From Rhodococcus tibetensis (GTDB taxonomy: Bacteria > Actinomycetota > Actinomycetes > Mycobacteriales > Mycobacteriaceae), in contig NZ_JANFQF010000012.1 of the NCBI RefSeq assembly GCF_024438035.1, positions 142,437-206,436 on the forward strand: a stretch of 64,000 bases of DNA, read 5' to 3'. The translations under genes were made by a program, and so were the position numbers. Under the pieces are notes generated by a model. The model ran no database searches and had not been told where the DNA came from. It saw nothing but the letters and a program-made list of their open reading frames with translations. Below, one piece after another: positions 10,101 through 19,156 of the stretch. Within the stretch, counting starts at the first letter, position 1. Every line of letters starts with the position of its first letter.

Positions 10101-10439
10101 CGGTTCGTCGAGGCAGCCGTCGACGACCTCGAGCAGCGCCCACAGCAGTCGGGCGGGATTCCATGGATCGTCCTCGGCGGACAGGCCGGTGGCCGCAGCG
10201 AGTGCGTCGTCGACCAGACGTGTCGGTGACGGGAATTCGATGTTCGCGGCGACACCGTCACCGTGGTGCGCTCGCGCGCCCAGCACGGCTGAGAGCCGCT
10301 GCGTCAGCCAGCGCTCCACACCCTTCGCGGGCACCGCGATCACCTCGCGGGCGAACGGATCGGCAAGCGGAGTGGCGAGGATATCGCCCAGCGCAGCGGC
10401 GAGGGTGGTCGAACGCTCGGCGCGATGCAGTACGAGCAC
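7179..10439 (-). CDS. recC: RecBCD gamma chain RecC
   Basis: A 1086-residue RecC, the inactive-helicase subunit that holds the complex and scans for Chi. LVLHRAERSTTLAAAL at the N-terminus, PLADPFAREVIAVPAKGVERWLTQRLS, and VVLLGLDDEVFPR in the second half are typical of the family. The GTG at 10439 was chosen because GGAGGAGG lies five bases upstream, whereas an in-frame GTG at 10463 would place that ribosome site inside the gene. It is the first gene of the operon. Any promoter lies between it and the divergent gene at 10611; none is obvious by eye. Confidence 0.93.
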   Translation of the reverse strand: MLVLHRAERSTTLAAALGDILATPLADPFAREVIAVPAKGVERWLTQRLSAVLGARAHHGDGVAANIEFPSPTRLVDDALAAATGLSAEDDPWNPARLLWALLEVVDGCLDEPWCAVLSKHLGSGLSAHGRDDHRPGRRYATASHVVELFRSYAAQRPAMLVGWADGHDVDGAGGSLDEDLLWQAELWRRLRERIGGPSPAERLDSACARLREESDLVDLPQRLSLFGPTRLATDQIAVLSALAAHRDVHLWLPHPSPAMWATLTETEEVTARADDHTALTVRHPLLSSLARDVRELESRLVRLDLDDVHHDAPPGPETLLGRLQTDIRDDRTPVRAEIDPDESVQVHACHGSARQVEVLRECLLHLFQNDPTLEPRDVVVMCPDVESYAPLIRAAFGQDVLGHPGHRLRVRLADRALHQTNPVLAVVATLLELADSRVTASQVLDLAAAVPVRRKFRFDDDDLERIREWATTTGARWGIGPRQRAAFGLGDFPQNTFTTALDRILLGAAADESEGEWLALALPLDDVDSNDIDLTGRLAEFVDRLDVALRGLRGPQPVAEWSRALARALDLLIEVSAADAWQSAQARRELGAAMEHGGDMVLRLSDVRAMLAGRLAGRPTRANFRTGELTVCTMVPMRSVPHRVVVLLGLDDEVFPRVAGVDGDNALARNPLLGERDPRSEDRQLLLDAVMSAGEKLLLFYTGADPVTGMPRPPAIPLSELLDAVAVTLGDGALSQVLTRHPLQPFDARNFQPEHPFSFDRVALAGARAARSPAPSNPAFLPDPLPAPPAEDVDLADLIAFLVHPTQAFLRQRLGLRIPEVDEDIADALEVAPDPLARWDVGQRMLVARLAGTEPADFRAAEWRRGTLPPFKLGESVLGAIEHGVEALVAVSAPVHVGRAQTVDVDVDLGSGRRLTGTVGGVHGSVIANTTYSRLGPKHRLAAWAQLLAVAASDSTREWSAVTTGRGSYSRPAWRSTLTAPPEALEQLSSLVELRDLGLHAPLPIATGASAAYAERRYGGSSVEDAIEAARREWSSDFGDAKDRHIVYVHGPSPSINVLGDSVIFDDYARRLWAPLLAAETLAQP

Positions 10440-10610
10440 GTAGCCTCCTCCTTCGCTCCCCACTCCGGTGTCGGGTCAGACTTACCACACAGCACCGACC
10501 CGCGTAGCGCACCTGAGTGCCGAACTACGTTCCTGCGCACGTACCGCTCGACTGTGGAAGCCTGGTTCGAGAGGGGCCCGACGGCGCCACGGCCCCGGAA
10601 AGGTTCGCGG

Positions 10611-11519
10611 ATGCAGACGTTCGTGCCCGACTCCGGCTTCGTCCGCAGTGCGAAGCTGCTCGACGACCGACGCCTCGGGAAGCAGCGCGTCGAGACGTTC
10701 CAGATCCTGCGGGCCCTCGTCTGGCCGTCATACGGCTGGAAGAATCATCCCGCGACGGCGATGTGGCGGGGTTTCACTCCCGCCCTGGTTGCCTACGGTG
10801 TCGCCATGTGCGGCGAGTGGGCCGCGCGTGGCCACACCGAGGCTCTCGCTCCGCAGCTCCTCGAGTACAGCGGTGGTCGTATCGACACCTTCACCGACCT
10901 CCGCGACCACGGGCTGCTACCCCCTTGGATGGGCAGAGCCGACGTGCACGCCAGCCATCGACGGGTCCTCGCAGAGAAGGCCCCGGACGTGTATCCCTCG
11001 CAGTGGCGCGGCGACGGCGGGTACGTGTGGCCGACCCCGGTGTATCCGCGGTGGCCGCTACGAAGCGCCGACCCGACCGAGGTGCTGACGCCGGTGCAGG
11101 CCGAAACCCTCGTCGAGGGCGCGGACAACTGGGATGTGCTCAGGCTCCTGCACCGCGGCGAATCCGTGTCGACGGAAACCGCGACGCCGTCGACGATCGT
11201 GGCAGCCAGTCTCGTGCGTCCCGGCCTGACCGCTGTAATCCTGGACGCCGACCCCGTCCCGGACGACGAGCAACCGGGTCCGGCTGCGGTGCAGGAGGTA
11301 CTCAAAGCCCCCACCCCGTCCATCGCCCGTCAGCCGACACCGGAAGACCGGGAGGCGATGACGGCCGAAGCAGCAGATCCTCACCGACTCCGATTCTTCC
11401 GCCGCGGTCAACGGATTCCCGATCCCGATCGGTACGGATTGGTGATCACAGCTTCGGACACCACGCCGACCGAACTACACCGAGTACCCACTTTGGCGGT
11501 CGCGGCGGAACCGATGTGA
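10611..11519 (+). CDS. MSMEG_6728 family protein (pyrimidine-dimer glycosylase-like)
   Basis: A 302-residue protein. Residues 1-130 (MQTFVPDSGFVRSAKLLDDR, RLGKQRVETFQILRAL, GWKNHPATAMWRG) are the MSMEG_6728 domain, related to the endonuclease V/pyrimidine-dimer DNA glycosylase fold found in many bacteria. The ASHRRVLAEKAPDVYPSQW stretch continues that domain. The second half is unrecognised, with a GQRIPDPDRYGL repair-gene-like ending. The ATG at 10611 has GGAAAGG upstream. It is divergent from recC, so a DNA-repair role is plausible from both family and neighbour, but activity has not been established for this subgroup as far as I know. Confidence 0.75.
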   Translation: MQTFVPDSGFVRSAKLLDDRRLGKQRVETFQILRALVWPSYGWKNHPATAMWRGFTPALVAYGVAMCGEWAARGHTEALAPQLLEYSGGRIDTFTDLRDHGLLPPWMGRADVHASHRRVLAEKAPDVYPSQWRGDGGYVWPTPVYPRWPLRSADPTEVLTPVQAETLVEGADNWDVLRLLHRGESVSTETATPSTIVAASLVRPGLTAVILDADPVPDDEQPGPAAVQEVLKAPTPSIARQPTPEDREAMTAEAADPHRLRFFRRGQRIPDPDRYGLVITASDTTPTELHRVPTLAVAAEPM

Positions 11520-11556
11520 CGCAGGCGCGGTCACACCGGTTCCTACGCGACTCCCG

Positions 11557-12654
11557 TCAACGGCCGGGGCGAGCCTGCGTGAGGTGTGGCACCCACCCAT
11601 GGGAGGGCCACTTCTTCAGATTGACCTTCGCGGGAACGATCCGCTTGTTCGCGAACTGCGCCTCGAGGTCGGGATCGACGTCGCCGGTGAACTTCCACAA
11701 CGACGCGTCACCCGGCCGCGCGACTCCCGACCACGACTTCGCCCGGTAGGCGGCGCGAACGATGTTGTCGGCGAACACGATCACGGGAATGTTCTCGGTA
11801 TTGCGGACAGCGGCACCCGCCGCCCACGGTCCCCGGGCGCGGTCGTAGACCTCCTCCGGTGTCGCTCCGCGCTCGGCGGCGCGCGGTACCTCGAGAAGCA
11901 CGCAGGGTGTCGGCAGGTTGGGCACGGGCTCGGCCGCGTATTGCAGCACCAGGTCGTCGACGGGTACGGCGCGGTGCTCGCCGGCACCACCGGCGAGGTT
12001 GGTGAGTATGGATCCCTCCAGCAGACCCAGCGCTCCGATCAGCCCATCGCTGATGGCTTCGGCGACGTCACCGGTCGCGTTCAGGCGATGCGCCACGATG
12101 TAGTGCTCCACCTCGTGGCCGGAGTCGTAGATTTCCCGGATGCGGGCAATCGTGGCCGCCTCCACTTCGGCAGTGTCCTTCTCGGAGTCTTTGAGCGTCT
12201 GCCTGTGCTCGTCCACGGCCAACGCCTCCCACACGTAGCCGTAGACCCGGGTACCTCGCCCCTTGCCGACGTAGAACACCGACCGGTTCCGCGGGTCGAG
12301 CAGCGCATAGACGTAGGCGCCCAGCTCGTCACCCACCCTTTGCGGGAACGGTTCCGGTGCACGACGGGTCTGATAGACCTCCCGAAGGATCAGACGCAGC
12401 GCCGCCAGCTTCAACGCCACCGGCACACCGCCGTCGATTCCGTCGAAGAGCGCGGTGGCCGCACCCTGCACCGACGAATAGGTGTGCCCGATGTTCCGCT
12501 GCAGCGACTTCGTGACGTCAGAGAATTGAGCAAAGCGAACGAGGGGGTCGGGGGATGCGTTGTCCAGGTCGTTGGACGCGAGAAAGGCCTGGACCTCGGC
12601 GGAGTCGAGCCAGCGAGAAGTGATGTCGATCGGGATCGTCCAGACGGTAGCCAT
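11557..12654 (-). CDS. GIY-YIG nuclease-domain protein (LEM-3-like)
   Basis: A 365-residue protein. The nuclease signature is YVYALLD at residues 114-120 followed by FYVGKGRGTR at 127-136, the layout of LEM-3/SLX1-type GIY-YIG domains; an arginine and glutamates follow in the expected helix. Residues 1-100 and the C-terminal half (VIVFADNIVRAAYRAKSWSGVAR) are conserved-looking but unknown, the latter resembling an EVE-like or nucleotide-binding module only weakly. The ATG at 12654 sits just upstream of a plausible GGGG ribosome site, and a longer frame beyond it is low complexity. A structure-specific nuclease role is inferred from the domain only. Confidence 0.75.
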   Translation of the reverse strand: MATVWTIPIDITSRWLDSAEVQAFLASNDLDNASPDPLVRFAQFSDVTKSLQRNIGHTYSSVQGAATALFDGIDGGVPVALKLAALRLILREVYQTRRAPEPFPQRVGDELGAYVYALLDPRNRSVFYVGKGRGTRVYGYVWEALAVDEHRQTLKDSEKDTAEVEAATIARIREIYDSGHEVEHYIVAHRLNATGDVAEAISDGLIGALGLLEGSILTNLAGGAGEHRAVPVDDLVLQYAAEPVPNLPTPCVLLEVPRAAERGATPEEVYDRARGPWAAGAAVRNTENIPVIVFADNIVRAAYRAKSWSGVARPGDASLWKFTGDVDPDLEAQFANKRIVPAKVNLKKWPSHGWVPHLTQARPGR

Positions 12655-12916
12655 GTCCCCACCGTAAGGGAAAACCGCGGTGAACAAGTGCGGCCACGCT
12701 CTGGTGCTCACGCCTCTACGCCAGGGCACGAGACCTAGGATGTCGACCCTCGGGTGAGCGGGCGCCGCGAGCGGTGGAACAGTGGCGCGATCCGCGGGCA
12801 GCAAGAGTGGCAAAACTCTGAGAAAACGGCGGCTTCGACCGCGAAGGGGCCGGCGAACCTCCACACTCGATAAGGAGACCGTCCGTATCGAGAGCCCACA
12901 GTGAAGGGGTAAGCGA

Positions 12917-13423
12917 GTGTCGCTTCGAAGAATGACGGTGGCCGCAATGGCGATCGCCACAGCGCTGACCATGTCCGCGTGCGGTTCGGACGATCCGGCT
13001 CCGCCGAGTGGGACCACCACCACGGCGTCGGCAACGACGACACCCGAAACGTCGGCACCACTCGAACTCCCCACAGCTGCCGAACTCAACCAGTTGATGG
13101 AGCGGGGCCTGAATCCCGCAACTCCCGTGGAGGAGAAGATCGCGATGGTGGAAGGCTCCGAGCAGGACCCGAACCTGTTTTCTCAGGTGGCCGCGGCGGC
13201 ACAGCAGTCCGGAGCACAGGTACAGGTTCTGGACCCCGTGATCGACAACGGTGACGGGAGTGCGAGCGCTCAGCTGCAGCTCACTATCAACGGACAGGTT
13301 CAGCAGAACAACCTTCCCGCGACCTTCGTACCGGGAGAGAACGGGACGTGGCGACTGTCGAAGGCGACGGCGTGCTCGATCGTGGCCATCGCGCAGCTCA
13401 CCTCACCGGCGTGCCCGGCCTGA
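12917..13423 (+). CDS. Mtb12-like secreted lipoprotein
   Basis: A 168-residue lipoprotein: positively charged start, hydrophobic stretch, lipobox TMSAC with Cys22, then a Thr/Pro-rich linker. Residues 50-168 (AELNQLMERGLNPATPVEEKI, DNGDGSASAQLQLTING, LPATFVPGENGTWRLSKATAC) fit the low-molecular-weight antigen Mtb12 C-terminal domain found across mycolic-acid bacteria. GTG at 12917 has GAAGGGG at 12903-12909. Function of the family is unknown beyond being secreted and antigenic in mycobacteria. It converges with the gene at 13457 with a 33-base gap. Confidence 0.85.
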   Translation: MSLRRMTVAAMAIATALTMSACGSDDPAPPSGTTTTASATTTPETSAPLELPTAAELNQLMERGLNPATPVEEKIAMVEGSEQDPNLFSQVAAAAQQSGAQVQVLDPVIDNGDGSASAQLQLTINGQVQQNNLPATFVPGENGTWRLSKATACSIVAIAQLTSPACPA

Positions 13424-13456
13424 TCGACCGTGCCCGGACTGATCGACTGGGGTCGC

Positions 13457-13747
13457 TCAGACCGATTCCAGGACCTCCCCGATCTCTTGAACGGCTCTGT
13501 TGTGCTGATCGGCGATCAGGATGTGCCCGGCTGCGATGGTCAATGCAACCGGCCATTCGATGATCTCGACGGCCGCGAGGAGGCCGATCGCTGCGAAGAA
13601 CGCCAGCTGTTCGGGACGTGGCACAGGTACCCGCCCGAGTATCGGTAGCTGAACAGCGAAGCTGGATGCCTCCCGCACCCGTGCGACGGCGTCCCGCTGC
13701 GCATTCCGGCTCGGTGTTTCTTCGGCCCTCGGTGCCTCTTCGGCCAT
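13457..13747 (-). CDS. Small membrane protein with EWPV motif, downstream of ctpI
   Basis: A 96-residue protein with a charged N-terminus, an amphipathic middle, one long hydrophobic segment (about residues 48-77) containing VEIIEWPVALTIAAGH, and a hydrophilic end. The same motif, VGLVEWPVVVAVGG, is in the protein on the other side of the ctpI gene (18309-19031), which suggests the two are paralogous membrane modules serving the ATPase. GGGAGG precedes the ATG. It is the last gene of the apparent three-gene minus-strand operon. No enzymatic motif is present. Confidence 0.7.
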   Translation of the reverse strand: MAEEAPRAEETPSRNAQRDAVARVREASSFAVQLPILGRVPVPRPEQLAFFAAIGLLAAVEIIEWPVALTIAAGHILIADQHNRAVQEIGEVLESV

Positions 13748-13779
13748 GGTTCGCCTCCCTTGTCCGTGCTGTTCACCTG

Positions 13780-16700
13780 TCAGTCACGTTGATCGAGGAC
13801 TGTTACCGACGTGTTGATTTCTGCAGCCCGGACCGCCGTCGGTGTCGTCTCCTCCCCCGGCGAGTTCTGGACCGGAGCGGTGACACGAGTGCTCACTCCC
13901 CCGCTGCACGAGGTATACGCCGTGTTGGTCAGGGCGGGCATACTCGACATCGTCGACTGATCTCCCGCAAGCTTCGCCAGCACGCCCGGTGCAAATGCGG
14001 CTGCTGCGGTGGCGGCAGCGGCCGACCCCAGCGCCTGCGTCCACCCCACCGGACCGAGGGGTGTGCATCCGAGTAACTGGCTGACGCCGGGAGTGCTCAC
14101 CAGCACCGTCAGAGCGGCGAGGGAACCACCGGCGGTGAGCACGACCAAGGGACTGCGCGAATCGATGAGCGTCTGACCGAGCTGCGTTCCGACCAATGCC
14201 ACCAGCCCCACTGTGGAGGCGCGACGCTGCCTGCCCGTCAGGCTCGCCATCGTCCATGCCGTCGTCGCACCTGCTGCGGTCGCGGCGCCGCGGATGGCCA
14301 CGGTGCGCCACAACGCTGCATTGTCGGGTCCGCGGCCCTCGCCGCGCGCCTGCTCGTTGGGCGGACTCACCGCGAGCGCCGCCGCCGGCAAGGCATCCGT
14401 CAGGACATTGACCAGGAGCAGTTGACGCGCGGTCAGCGGAGACCGTCCAGCGGCCGCACTACCGATCAGCGCGAACGCCACCTCACCGGCATTGCCGCCG
14501 AGGAGCACAGACACCCCCGCCTGGACGCGACGCCAGAGTTGACGTCCTTCGTCCAGGGCGTCGAGCAACGCGTCGACGCGGCCGTCGAGGAGAACCACAT
14601 CGGCCGCACTGCGCGCCGGGTCGCTGCCGCGGGAACTGACACCGATGCCCACACTGGCCGCGCGGATGGCGGCCGCATCGTTGGCCCCGTCCCCGACCAT
14701 GGCGCACACGTGTCCGGCACGCTCGAGGGTCTGCACCACCTGCACCTTGTTCTCCGGGGTCATCCGCGCGAAGACGAGGCACTTCTCGACCGCGGCCTCC
14801 TGACCGCGATGCGACAAGGTGTCCCAGTCGGCCCCACTGATCACCTGATCAGGCGATACTGCCAACCCCAATTCCTGCGCGATGGCGGTGGCTGTGACGG
14901 GATGGTCTCCGGTGAGCAGTCGCACCCCGACCTGCTGTCGTTCCAGTTCCGGCAGCAGCCCCGCAGCCTCCGGACGCGGTGTGTCAGCGATTCCCAGGAA
15001 TCCGACCAGCTCGAGACCACTACTGCAGAGCTTTTCGAATACCGCACCGTCGTCGGCGGCGCGCCGGGACTGGAACGCGGTGACGGTGCGCCGCGCGACG
15101 GCGATCACCCGGAGCCCGTCGGCGGCCATCCCGAGGACCCGCGACTGAATCTCGTCGGCGTCGATGCCGGGGCACGCGGCCAGGACCGTCTCCGGTGCAC
15201 CCTTCAAGCACAGGTGTGTCCCGGACAGTGCCGCCGAATACGGACGCCCCGATCGAAACGGAAGGTAGGACCACTCCCCGTCGTCTCCGCGGTCGAGGCC
15301 CTCGGCAGCCTCCGCGATGGCGACGTCGGTGGCATGGTCCGCCGGACGCCCGTCGGGCGTCACAGCACTACGCGCCGCGCAGATCAGCACCTCGTCGTGC
15401 TCTTCGGCGGGCTCGGGCGCAACTCTGATGACGCGAAGACGGTTCTCGCTCAACGTCCCTGTCTTGTCGAAGCACACGATGTCGACGCGACCGAGCGCTT
15501 CCACCGAACGCGGGGCTCGCACAAGAGCATTCGACTTGGTCAACCGGCGAGCAGCCGCCTGCTGCGCGAGAGTGGCGACCAACGGCAGTCCCTCGGGAAC
15601 CGCCGCGACTGCGACCGCGACACCGCTGGTGACCGCCTGACGCAATCCCATCCCGCGGAGGAAGCCGACGGCGGTGACCAGGGCACCACCCCCGACGCTG
15701 ACCGGCAGCACACGGTCGGTGAGGCTGCGCAGTTGCGCTTGCAGGCCGACGTGCGACGCGCCCGTGGGACCGATCGCCCCGGCTCGTCCCGCCTCCGTCG
15801 CCTCCCCCACTGCCGTGACGACCGCCGTCGCCGTCCCGGTGAGAACTGTGCTTCCTCCGAACACCATGCAGGCGCGCTCACTCAGCGGTGCACCGGGCGT
15901 CGCCGACGTCTCCTTGGTCACGGGCAGGGACTCCCCGGTCAGAGAGGACTCGTCGACCTCGACCCCGGACGCCTCGATCAATCGGCCGTCCGCGGGTACA
16001 ACCTCGCCGGGACCGATCTCGATCACGTCCCCGATCCGCAACCGCGAGGCCTCCACGCGCTCGCTGACTCGCTTCTGCGGGGATCCGCTGACCCGATGCG
16101 CGGGCGGGTCACCCGCAGCGAGGAGTCGACCCAGCAGGCGTTCTGCATGCAGTCGTTGCACGGCCGACAAGGCCGCGTTACCGGTCAGCACGGACCCGAC
16201 GAGTACGGCGTCGATCGGTGAACCCAGCAGAGCGCTCGCCGCCGAGCCGGTGGCGAGAATGGGCGTCAGCGGATCCGACAGTTCCGTGCGCATCGCGCGG
16301 CCGAAGTCCCAGGCGAGCCCGAGCGGCCAGGCCGCGAGACTGCCGGCCCATTCGAACGGTGCCAGCGCCCAGTCGACCGCACGGGGCCGGGCACCGATGT
16401 CGCCGTCACCTTCCTGAGCAGGGAGTAGACGACGCACCTCCTCGACGGGCATCTCATGCCAGGCGTGCACGGGGGCAGACGGCGGAACGGACGCCTTCAG
16501 CACGCGTCGTGCCAGCGAGTGTCCCGTCCACAGTCCGGCTGCCGCGCCGGCGGTGATCGGTCCCGGCCCCCGGCCGCGTACGCCGGGAAGCATCAGGAGT
16601 GCGCCGAGTGTCGATGCGGCCGTGGCGATCTCCACGCCGCGCCGGCTAGCGGTCCGGGCTTCGGGCAGCGCTCGGAGTATCCGCCATACACCGGCGAGAT

Positions 16701-18303
16701 CGTCGACGAACACGTCCGCGGGCCACGGCGGGGCCGTATCGTCCGCCAGAACTCCGATACCCACGTCAGCGGCAGCCAGCGCACGGGGTGCGCCCGCCGC
16801 CACCACCGCTACCGTCGCACCCTCGGCCTGCAGGCGAACAACCGCGTCACGAAGATCGGAATCGGGTGAACCCCGGAACTGGCCTGCGCCACTGCTCGGA
16901 TGCAGATCGTCGAAGGCGGAACGGAGACTGCCTAGGGACTCTGTATCCACCGAGACCACCTCGACTCCGGAGCTGCGGGCCTGGGTCAGCACCGCTGCCG
17001 CGAGCGGGTGATGAGCCGGGGTGACGAACACGGCGGCGTCTTCGTGCTCGGCTGCAGCGGCCAGATCACCCGGCAGATGGGCCAGTAAGTGCCAACCCGG
17101 TCCGAGTTCGTCGTGTTCTACGGCCGATCGCGCGGCTTCCCATACCCTGGTGCGATCGGCGTCGCGCACTCCACGAATGCGACTGACGCGAAGCTCCACT
17201 GTCTGCAGAATCGACGGATCGATCACGACCGTGTCCACCCGGTCGAGGCTTCGGAGCGCGCCGGGGCGCAACGTCAGCACATCGTGGCGGTCCGCCAGAC
17301 CACGTCCCAACGTGGCCGCGAAGGTTTCACGCGCAGTACGCGTCGCTTTCGGAGCCGCAACCAGCACGGCGTCCCCGGCGCCTGCCGCGCTGCGCGTCGC
17401 GACGCCGACGGCGGTCGCGCCGACCAGTTGCGCCAGGGCCGCGCGGTCGGCATGCCGTTCCACGGGACCGGACGTGCGGTCGGGTGGTTGCTGATGATGT
17501 GACGCGTGGTCCGCGGCGCCTTGCGCCAGCTCGGGCTCACGGCGGTGCCAGGCCTGGCGCGAAGACCACGCTTCGGCGGTCAGCGCAGACCGCAGCCCCA
17601 CGTCTACTGCCAGGGACGACGGCGCCTGGCGAATGACATCACTGAGCGCTTGAGCTGTGGCCAGGACGAGCTCGGCCGCATCCGACCCCAACCGTTCCTC
17701 GACGATCTTGCGCAGCCGCGGCTGGTAGTTCACGGCAGTGACCACCGTGGTCACTGCCGCACCGGGCAGCTGGGGAATGCGGAGGGCACGCCCCGCGGCG
17801 GCCGCAGCCAGGCCGGTGGTGACTGCCACCAGGGCAAGGCAGCTCTCGGCGAGCGTCACATCGTCGCCCGGCAGTTCCGACGGGTGATCCCGACCGTCTC
17901 CCGTCCGCGCGCGACTCTCGGCCGCGGACACGATGGCACTCAGTTCTGGGACCGACGGTCCGTCGTCGCCGTGGGACACGATCAGCCGGGACAACGTGCG
18001 GTTGAGCTGCACGCTCCGAACCCCGGTGGTGGCGCGGAGCGCCTCGAGCACTTCGGCGGCCACGTCGTCGCCGCCAGGACCGTCGAGCCCGCGGACCTCC
18101 ATCCATACCCGGCCACGCCCTGCACTGGTGCGTCGTGCCGGTGTTCCGCCCAGGGCCTCGGCGGCGATCGACGTCGCGACCCTAGCGGTGGTGGTCATCA
18201 GATCAACCGCCACAGCGCCGCTGTGCGTCGCGACGCCCAGCCCGAAGCCGACGCTGCGCACAGGGACGGACGCGGCGACGGCGAGATATCGGCCCAGTCC
18301 CAC
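13780..18303 (-). CDS. ctpI: Large cation-transporting P-type ATPase, CtpI type
   Basis: A 1507-residue P-type ATPase. The phosphorylation motif DKTGTLSENR has its Asp near residue 946; TGES of the actuator domain is near 789, and MVGDGANDAAAIRAA of the hinge near 1200. The roughly 650 residues before the actuator are unusual: an HMA-like segment near 60-110 (LEALRATTGVRSVQLNRTLS) and a pseudo-HAD region resembling the P-domain hinge, a layout known for mycobacterial CtpI (Rv0107c, about 1600 residues). The transported ion is unknown. GTG at 18303 is five bases from the upstream gene stop, so the two are co-translated. Confidence 0.88.
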   Translation of the reverse strand: MGLGRYLAVAASVPVRSVGFGLGVATHSGAVAVDLMTTTARVATSIAAEALGGTPARRTSAGRGRVWMEVRGLDGPGGDDVAAEVLEALRATTGVRSVQLNRTLSRLIVSHGDDGPSVPELSAIVSAAESRARTGDGRDHPSELPGDDVTLAESCLALVAVTTGLAAAAAGRALRIPQLPGAAVTTVVTAVNYQPRLRKIVEERLGSDAAELVLATAQALSDVIRQAPSSLAVDVGLRSALTAEAWSSRQAWHRREPELAQGAADHASHHQQPPDRTSGPVERHADRAALAQLVGATAVGVATRSAAGAGDAVLVAAPKATRTARETFAATLGRGLADRHDVLTLRPGALRSLDRVDTVVIDPSILQTVELRVSRIRGVRDADRTRVWEAARSAVEHDELGPGWHLLAHLPGDLAAAAEHEDAAVFVTPAHHPLAAAVLTQARSSGVEVVSVDTESLGSLRSAFDDLHPSSGAGQFRGSPDSDLRDAVVRLQAEGATVAVVAAGAPRALAAADVGIGVLADDTAPPWPADVFVDDLAGVWRILRALPEARTASRRGVEIATAASTLGALLMLPGVRGRGPGPITAGAAAGLWTGHSLARRVLKASVPPSAPVHAWHEMPVEEVRRLLPAQEGDGDIGARPRAVDWALAPFEWAGSLAAWPLGLAWDFGRAMRTELSDPLTPILATGSAASALLGSPIDAVLVGSVLTGNAALSAVQRLHAERLLGRLLAAGDPPAHRVSGSPQKRVSERVEASRLRIGDVIEIGPGEVVPADGRLIEASGVEVDESSLTGESLPVTKETSATPGAPLSERACMVFGGSTVLTGTATAVVTAVGEATEAGRAGAIGPTGASHVGLQAQLRSLTDRVLPVSVGGGALVTAVGFLRGMGLRQAVTSGVAVAVAAVPEGLPLVATLAQQAAARRLTKSNALVRAPRSVEALGRVDIVCFDKTGTLSENRLRVIRVAPEPAEEHDEVLICAARSAVTPDGRPADHATDVAIAEAAEGLDRGDDGEWSYLPFRSGRPYSAALSGTHLCLKGAPETVLAACPGIDADEIQSRVLGMAADGLRVIAVARRTVTAFQSRRAADDGAVFEKLCSSGLELVGFLGIADTPRPEAAGLLPELERQQVGVRLLTGDHPVTATAIAQELGLAVSPDQVISGADWDTLSHRGQEAAVEKCLVFARMTPENKVQVVQTLERAGHVCAMVGDGANDAAAIRAASVGIGVSSRGSDPARSAADVVLLDGRVDALLDALDEGRQLWRRVQAGVSVLLGGNAGEVAFALIGSAAAGRSPLTARQLLLVNVLTDALPAAALAVSPPNEQARGEGRGPDNAALWRTVAIRGAATAAGATTAWTMASLTGRQRRASTVGLVALVGTQLGQTLIDSRSPLVVLTAGGSLAALTVLVSTPGVSQLLGCTPLGPVGWTQALGSAAAATAAAAFAPGVLAKLAGDQSTMSSMPALTNTAYTSCSGGVSTRVTAPVQNSPGEETTPTAVRAAEINTSVTVLDQRD

Positions 18304-18308
18304 GTCGC

Positions 18309-19031
18309 CTACTTCGCGCGCGTCGATCGTGAAGTCGACCGTGTACGCGTCGCTTTCGAAGCCGACGGCTCGGCCTTCGACGACTTCGCGGGCGGTGACG
18401 CCTTCGCCGGAGTCTTACGGGATATCGCGTTCGCCGCCGGGGCAGCTTTCTTGGCCGAGGCTTTCTTGGCGGCAGCCGGCGTGTTCACCGGCGCCTTCTT
18501 CGCCGAGCCCGGCGCCTTGGCCGGAGCCTTCTCGGCGGGCGCCCTCCCTGTCCCCTGCGCCGGCGCGGCGCCGGGAGACGGCGCAAGGACCGACGTCGCA
18601 GCAGTGCTGGAGACCGGCGCCATGTTCAGGGTAGGAGTAGCAGCGTTCGACGCGGGAGCAGCGTCCGACGCCGGCGTGTTCCGCGGCGGCGAGGATGTGA
18701 CGGATCCCGAACTGCTGCGAACGCGCGCACGGGCGGCGTTGATCTGCCGCAGCGCCAGCGCCGTTCCGCCGACGGCGACCACCACCGGCCACTCGACGAG
18801 ACCCACCGCACCGACAGCCGCGATCGTCGCCACCGCCGTCGACGTCGAATGACTGCCGCTGTCGAATCCGCTTCGTGCCCCACTCGCGGCGCCGCGCACA
18901 GCCCCGGTCGCGATGCCACGCAGACCGCCGACAACGCTACCGATCGCGGCGCCGCCCACCGCACCGACAGCACTTGTCGTGGCGGTCGCAACGCCGGTCA
19001 CGGCGCGAACAGTGCCGTCGACGATGTCCAT
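18309..19031 (-). CDS. Membrane protein with EWPV motif and histone-H1-like tail
   Basis: A 240-residue protein. Residues 1-60 are a Gly/Ala-rich segment with glycine-zipper character (TSAVGAVGGAAIGSVVGGL), residues 70-100 hold the hydrophobic stretch with VGLVEWPVVVAVGG, and residues 110-240 are a low-complexity Ala/Pro/Lys tail with AKKAP, AAAKKAS and AKKAAP units and an Arg/Ser end. Such Lys-Ala-Pro tails resemble histone H1 and actinobacterial HupB tails and normally bind nucleic acid or acidic surfaces. ATG at 19031 has GAGGGGAG upstream. It begins the operon with ctpI five bases downstream. A regulatory or accessory subunit of the ATPase is my inference. Confidence 0.7.
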   Translation of the reverse strand: MDIVDGTVRAVTGVATATTSAVGAVGGAAIGSVVGGLRGIATGAVRGAASGARSGFDSGSHSTSTAVATIAAVGAVGLVEWPVVVAVGGTALALRQINAARARVRSSSGSVTSSPPRNTPASDAAPASNAATPTLNMAPVSSTAATSVLAPSPGAAPAQGTGRAPAEKAPAKAPGSAKKAPVNTPAAAKKASAKKAAPAANAISRKTPAKASPPAKSSKAEPSASKATRTRSTSRSTRAK

Positions 19032-19156
19032 GTCGAACTCCCCTCGGCTGTGGCCACACACCACCGCGACGCGGCGGCATCCACACTGCGTACCCACCCC
19101 AGGGTATTCTCAATCCCGCACACCGGCGAGCAGATTGCCCAAAGCCTGGCGCACCC

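Noticed and set aside
14422..16221. 599-codon plus-strand frame opposite ctpI
   Set aside because: Composition typical of an antisense shadow; the minus-strand gene has all P-type ATPase motifs.
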